Source: Cedecea lapagei (GTDB lineage: Bacteria > Pseudomonadota > Gammaproteobacteria > Enterobacterales > Enterobacteriaceae). From it: a DNA stretch of 64,000 nt. A model generated the notes under the pieces. The model did no database searches, was not told the DNA's origin, and saw only the letters and a program-made list of their open reading frames with translations. Shown here piece by piece: positions 60,822-64,000 of the stretch; position 1 is the stretch's first letter, and each line of letters starts with the position of its first letter. Position numbers and translations under genes: made by a program. The stretch lies in contig NZ_LR134201.1 of assembly GCF_900635955.1 (NCBI RefSeq), positions 4,650,001-4,714,000 of the forward strand. The letters run 5' to 3'.

Positions 60822-61757
60822 TTATTCGCCCAGTGCGCTTCGGGTCGGAAGCCCTTCGCTGTCACCGATGACCTGTATTGCCAGCGAGCCGATTTTGTTG
60901 CCCCGGCTGACGGCCTGATGCAAAGATTTCCCTTCCAGCAGGGCGCTTATCACCCCGACCGCAAAGCCGTCTCCGGCGCCTACGGTATCCACGACGTTGT
61001 CTACTTTTACCGCCGCGACCGCGCCTTTCTCGCCGTCTGCGGTTTTATACCAGGCGCCGTCCGCACCAGTTTTCAGCACGACGACCTTCACGCCCTGTTC
61101 AAGATAAAAATCGGCGATCCCTTCCGGCGTGTTTTGCCCGGTCAGCACGATGCCTTCCTTCACGCCGGGGAGTACCCAGTCGGCCTGGAAAGCCAGCTGA
61201 TTAAGCTGCTTTACCATTTCGGCTTCGCTGCGCCACAGCACCGGGCGCAGATTCGGGTCAAAGGAGATCGTTTTGCCCTGCTGTTTCATCGTTTTTGCCG
61301 CGTGGTTCAGCAACTCCAGAGAAGTCTCTGAGAGTGCTGCCGCTACGCCGCTCAGGTGCAGATGGCGCGCCGAGAGAAAGTATTCGTCATTGAAATCTGC
61401 CACCGACAGGTGGCTGGCGGCGGAGCCTTTGCGGAAGTATTCCACGATGGGATCGGTTCCATCTTCGACTTTGGATTTGAGCTGAAAGCCGGTGCGGTAG
61501 TGCTCATCTACGGTGACGCCGCGGCCGTCGATGTTTTCCTTCGCCAGCTGCTGCAGCACGTAGCGGCCAAAGGAATCATTGCCCACGCGGCTGACCCAGC
61601 CTACGTTCAGGCCCAGACGAGCAAGCCCTGTAGCCACATTGAGCTCAGCGCCAGCCGCGCGCTTCACAAAATGTTCGGCAGCGGCGAGATCGCCGGTTTC
61701 TCTGGCGACGAACATCGCCATCGCCTCACCTATCGTGATGACATCCAGCTTATTCAT
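60822..61757 (-). CDS. PfkB-family sugar-acid kinase (2-ketogluconokinase / KDG kinase type)
   Basis: This 311-aa ribokinase-family enzyme has the N-terminal GEAMAMFVARETG and GAELNVATGLARLG, and the C-terminal ATP/catalytic signature DTVGAGDGFAVGVI with the catalytic Asp. The family cannot separate 2-keto-3-deoxygluconate from 2-ketogluconate. The neighbours (epimerase, permease, GhrB, PtxS-like operator) favour a KguK role: 2-ketogluconate to its 6-phosphate. It starts 2 bases after the kguE-like stop, so translation is coupled. Confidence 0.88.
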   Translation of the reverse strand: MNKLDVITIGEAMAMFVARETGDLAAAEHFVKRAAGAELNVATGLARLGLNVGWVSRVGNDSFGRYVLQQLAKENIDGRGVTVDEHYRTGFQLKSKVEDGTDPIVEYFRKGSAASHLSVADFNDEYFLSARHLHLSGVAAALSETSLELLNHAAKTMKQQGKTISFDPNLRPVLWRSEAEMVKQLNQLAFQADWVLPGVKEGIVLTGQNTPEGIADFYLEQGVKVVVLKTGADGAWYKTADGEKGAVAAVKVDNVVDTVGAGDGFAVGVISALLEGKSLHQAVSRGNKIGSLAIQVIGDSEGLPTRSALGE

Positions 61758-61759
61758 GG

Positions 61760-62509
61760 TTACTCCTCGCGTAGCAAATTGACGTAATGACGGGTGACCG
61801 CGACCAGGTCTCGTCCTTCCAGCGGAAACTCAATGCCGCGCGGGGCATCTGGCGGCAGCATATTGAGCAGCCCTTTCCAGTCTGAACTGGCGTCATCCAG
61901 CGCAACGGCGCGGTAGTGGTTATGGTGGGCGACCGCCGTTTTCACATGGATATAGCTTACGGAAGGGGCCAGCACGCGCGCGGCCTGCTGCGGGGAGTCA
62001 TCCACCCATAGCCAGTTTGCCATGTCGAAGGTGAGCGTGACCGGCAGCTTATGAACGCCGCAGGCGGCCTGGAAGCGCTGCATTGGGGCCAGCTTGCCGC
62101 TGTCGGTCTGGTCGTTTTCGACCACCAGCGCGACGGGACTTTCGCTTAACCACTTCTGCAGCGTGTGGAACATTCGGGCGTCGTTGAACTCTCCGAGAGA
62201 GAGTTTGAGCCAGCGGGCATTCAGCTGGTGGGCTTCCTGTAGAAGCGAGGGAATAAGCGGGTTCAGCTGACCGCCGCCGGTAAAAAGCGGCTCCGGCGCG
62301 GAGTAGCAGGCTTCCAGACCATGCTGCGTGATTTCACCTGCCATCGTCGACAGGAAATCTAACTGCGCGTCATTAAACAGCTCGCGGCGGATCTCAACGC
62401 CGTCTGCACCGGCTTCAGCAATGATGGGCAGCAATGCCTGCTGCCCGCCGAGGGCGGCAATGCGATCGTGGCCGTAGGCGGCGGTGACAACGATAATTTT
62501 TCGCGGCAT
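61760..62509 (-). CDS. Sugar phosphate isomerase/epimerase (KguE-like TIM barrel)
   Basis: This 249-aa protein belongs to the xylose-isomerase-like TIM-barrel (AP endonuclease 2) family. Metal-ligand-type residues are visible in ADGVEIRRELF, WLKLSLGEF, VALVVENDQT, TFDMANWLW and SYIHVKTAV. Its position between the regulator and the kinase is that of Pseudomonas kguE, whose exact reaction is not settled. First structural gene of the operon, it is preceded by GGAGACC and, 50 bases upstream, by the palindromic operator. Confidence 0.85.
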   Translation of the reverse strand: MPRKIIVVTAAYGHDRIAALGGQQALLPIIAEAGADGVEIRRELFNDAQLDFLSTMAGEITQHGLEACYSAPEPLFTGGGQLNPLIPSLLQEAHQLNARWLKLSLGEFNDARMFHTLQKWLSESPVALVVENDQTDSGKLAPMQRFQAACGVHKLPVTLTFDMANWLWVDDSPQQAARVLAPSVSYIHVKTAVAHHNHYRAVALDDASSDWKGLLNMLPPDAPRGIEFPLEGRDLVAVTRHYVNLLREE

Positions 62510-62558
62510 GGCGGTCTCCAGGGCGATAACAGCTAACTAACGATGTTATTACGCTAGA

Positions 62559-62572
62559 TGGAACCGGTTCCA
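62559..62572. promoter_or_regulatory. PtxS-like operator
   Basis: TGGAACCGGTTCCA is a perfect 14-base palindrome that differs from the Pseudomonas PtxS operator TGAAACCGGTTTCA only at one symmetric pair. On the minus strand it overlaps a possible -35 TTGGAA, which is 16 bases from TAATAA. It lies between the regulator and the kguE-like gene, as expected for repression released by 2-ketogluconate. Confidence 0.75.
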
Positions 62573-62622
62573 AAGAAAAGGCCATGCTTGCTAATTTATG
62601 AGCGACATCACGAACAAAAGAT

Positions 62623-63644
62623 TTAGCGGGAGGTTGAGCCGCGCACGATAAGCTCGCCGGAAAAGTGCTGCTCGCGCACGGTTTCAACGGCGCCTTCAAT
62701 GCGCCTCACCACCTGCTCCAGCGCGGCATAGCCTATCTGCCAGGTCGGCTGTTTCAGAGTGGTAATGCCAACGCCGGCAAGCTCCGCCCATTCCAGCTCG
62801 TCAAAGCCCAGCAGGCCGATATCGCTTCCCCAGTTCAGGCCGATGCGGCGTAATGAGCGGGCAACCTGCAGGGTCAGCGCGCCGTTGGCGGAGATCACCG
62901 CTTTGCGCATTCCGCGGTGGCGGGTGTGGAACTGGCGCAGCGTGTTGTCGATTAACTCAGCCTCATGCAGCGGTGTTTCGGCATTTTCAGCAATAACGCC
63001 GGGATAACGCTCCAGCGTGCTGCGAAATGCTCGCAAACGCTCGCGACGGGTATTTACCATGCCCAGAGGTTCACTGGAGGAACAGAATAGCTTCGAAACC
63101 CTGCTCAATGAGGTGTTCGGTGGCGGTGGTAGCGGCCTGAGTATTATCCAGCCCGACCACGTCGCAGGCAAAATCCGGAATTTTGCGGTCGATAAGCACC
63201 ATCGGTAGCGCGGACTGCTGCAGGCGGTTTAGCCCCTCTTCGCGCATCCCTACCGCATTGACCACGATCCCCTCAACCTGATAGCTGCGCAGCAGGTCGA
63301 GATAGTGCAGCTCCTGATCGACTTCGTTGTTGGTATTACACACCAGCGGCGTAAAGCCTTTCTCGCGGCAGGCGGCTTCAATGCCGCTTAATACATCGAC
63401 GGAGTAGGGATTGGTGATATCGGCAATGATCAGGCCGATAAGCCGGGTGCGGCCTCGCTTCAGGCCTCGCGCCATCTGGCTGGGACGGTAATCGAGATCG
63501 GCAATGGCGCGCTCAATGCGGCCACGGAGGTCGTCGGACAGCGCGTTTTTGCTCGCCGTTAAGATAGCGGGAAACGCTGGTCTTCCCGGTCTTTGCCGCT
63601 TTTGCGACATCGCTTATCGTAGGGCGTGCTGCCTTGCCGTTCAT
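62623..63644 (-). pseudogene. LacI-family regulator (PtxS-like), two frameshifts
   Basis: Three consecutive frames together give one LacI-family repressor of about 340 aa. Frame 1 (from ATG 63644) is the DNA-binding domain RPTISDVAKAAKTGKTSVSR. Frame 2 continues NALSDDLRGRIERAIADLDY through the hinge (SQMARGLKRGRTRLIGLI) and most of the sensor domain. Frame 3 completes it from SEPLGMVNTRRERLRAF to the end. The first shift is at a T5 run (63546-63550, plus strand), one base more than needed. The second is at about 63071-63080. As read, no functional repressor is made. The start has GGAG 7 bases upstream. Confidence 0.88.
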
Positions 63645-64000
63645 AGCCGTCTCCAAAGGGGTAACCCTGCGGAGAGTAACATATTTTATGCGAGGGAAAG
63701 GCGACTGCGGAGCATTATGCTGCGCTGGTTGAACGCCTGAAATAATTAAACAGAGTTTCTGCGAGAAGGATTCCTGCTTTGCCAACGGCCACTTTCTGGC
63801 TGCTTCGTCTCCTCATATTCTTTCCGCTCACCCTTCACCGATGCGCCATTCTTTTGTTGCGCATAAAGGAACAGCATCGTAATGTTCCTCTTAACGGAAC
63901 GCTATCAGGATGATTCAAAAGCTTCAGGCATAAAGGACTGCGGGATCTCTTCATAAAAAGTCAAACCCGAGGAGTGCGTTTTTGAGCATATCAACAGGCT
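63645..64000. other. Region upstream of the LacI-type gene, to the window end
   Basis: The stretch holds the regulator promoter. Near the end, GAGGAG (63969-63974 region) precedes a possible TTG start at 63982 (TTG AGC ATA TCA ACA GGC) that would run off the window on the plus strand. This is too short to assign. No other coding frame is convincing. Confidence 0.35.

Overview
The window is a gene-dense chromosomal segment of a member of the Enterobacteriaceae. The atp operon, glmUS, pstSCAB-phoU, yiiM-sodA, avtA-bax-xylB, wecH-ysaB-glyQS and yiaG-yiaF-ghrB blocks all encode proteins close to their E. coli counterparts in length and sequence. It is not E. coli itself: the formate hydrogenlyase genes sit next to sodA/cheV, cheV is present, and malS and most of the xyl locus are missing. 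The species cannot be fixed from the sequence alone (an Enterobacter/Cedecea-type genome is a guess). No rRNA, tRNA, CRISPR array, transposase or phage gene was seen.

Layout. 1-7282: promoter and complete atpIBEFHAGDC operon for the F1Fo ATP synthase, with an ERIC repeat between atpG and atpD. 7525-10938: glmU-glmS (UDP-GlcNAc synthesis), ending in the attTn7 region, followed by a small exported coiled-coil gene. 11408-16029: Pho boxes and pstSCAB-phoU (phosphate uptake and signalling). 16088-18702 (minus): yiiM, sodA with a Fur-like site, cheV. 18774-21861: an AT-rich stretch with an orphan winged-helix regulator, then a long chemoreceptor. 21898-22242: yajD.

22287-42429 is a compact formate hydrogenlyase (FHL) locus. 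It holds the activator fhlA, hypEDCBA (NiFe maturation), hycABCDEFGHI (hydrogenase 3 and its protease HycI), hydN, fdhF, hypF and a NiCoT nickel permease. The hyp and hyc operons diverge from two sigma-54 promoters with a shared candidate FhlA enhancer between them; further candidate enhancers lie before hycB and hydN. In E. coli these genes are in several places. The formate dehydrogenase here has cysteine (TGC) at position 140, where E. coli FdhF has selenocysteine, so this FHL should not need the Sec machinery.

42469-50446 corresponds to the E. coli avtA-bax-xyl-wecH region, rearranged: avtA, a coiled-coil protein where malS would lie, bax, a short frameshifted 3' remnant of xylA, intact xylB, an isochorismatase/GlxA-type regulator pair and wecH. 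50592-58368 holds ysaB, glyQS, a second chemoreceptor ending in NWETF, a DUF1460 lipoprotein, yiaG and yiaF. 58438-63644 (minus) has the gene content of the Pseudomonas kgu (2-ketogluconate) operon: LacI/PtxS-type regulator, kguE-like epimerase, kguK-like kinase, kguT-like permease and a GhrB/KguD-type reductase, with a PtxS-like operator. The regulator has two frameshifts and the permease one, so this locus is either decaying or contains sequence errors.

A GC-rich palindromic repeat (core GGGAGAGGGYNRGGGTGAGG) recurs at five or six gene ends. One copy lies inside the hyp control region and one runs into the start of hypF.
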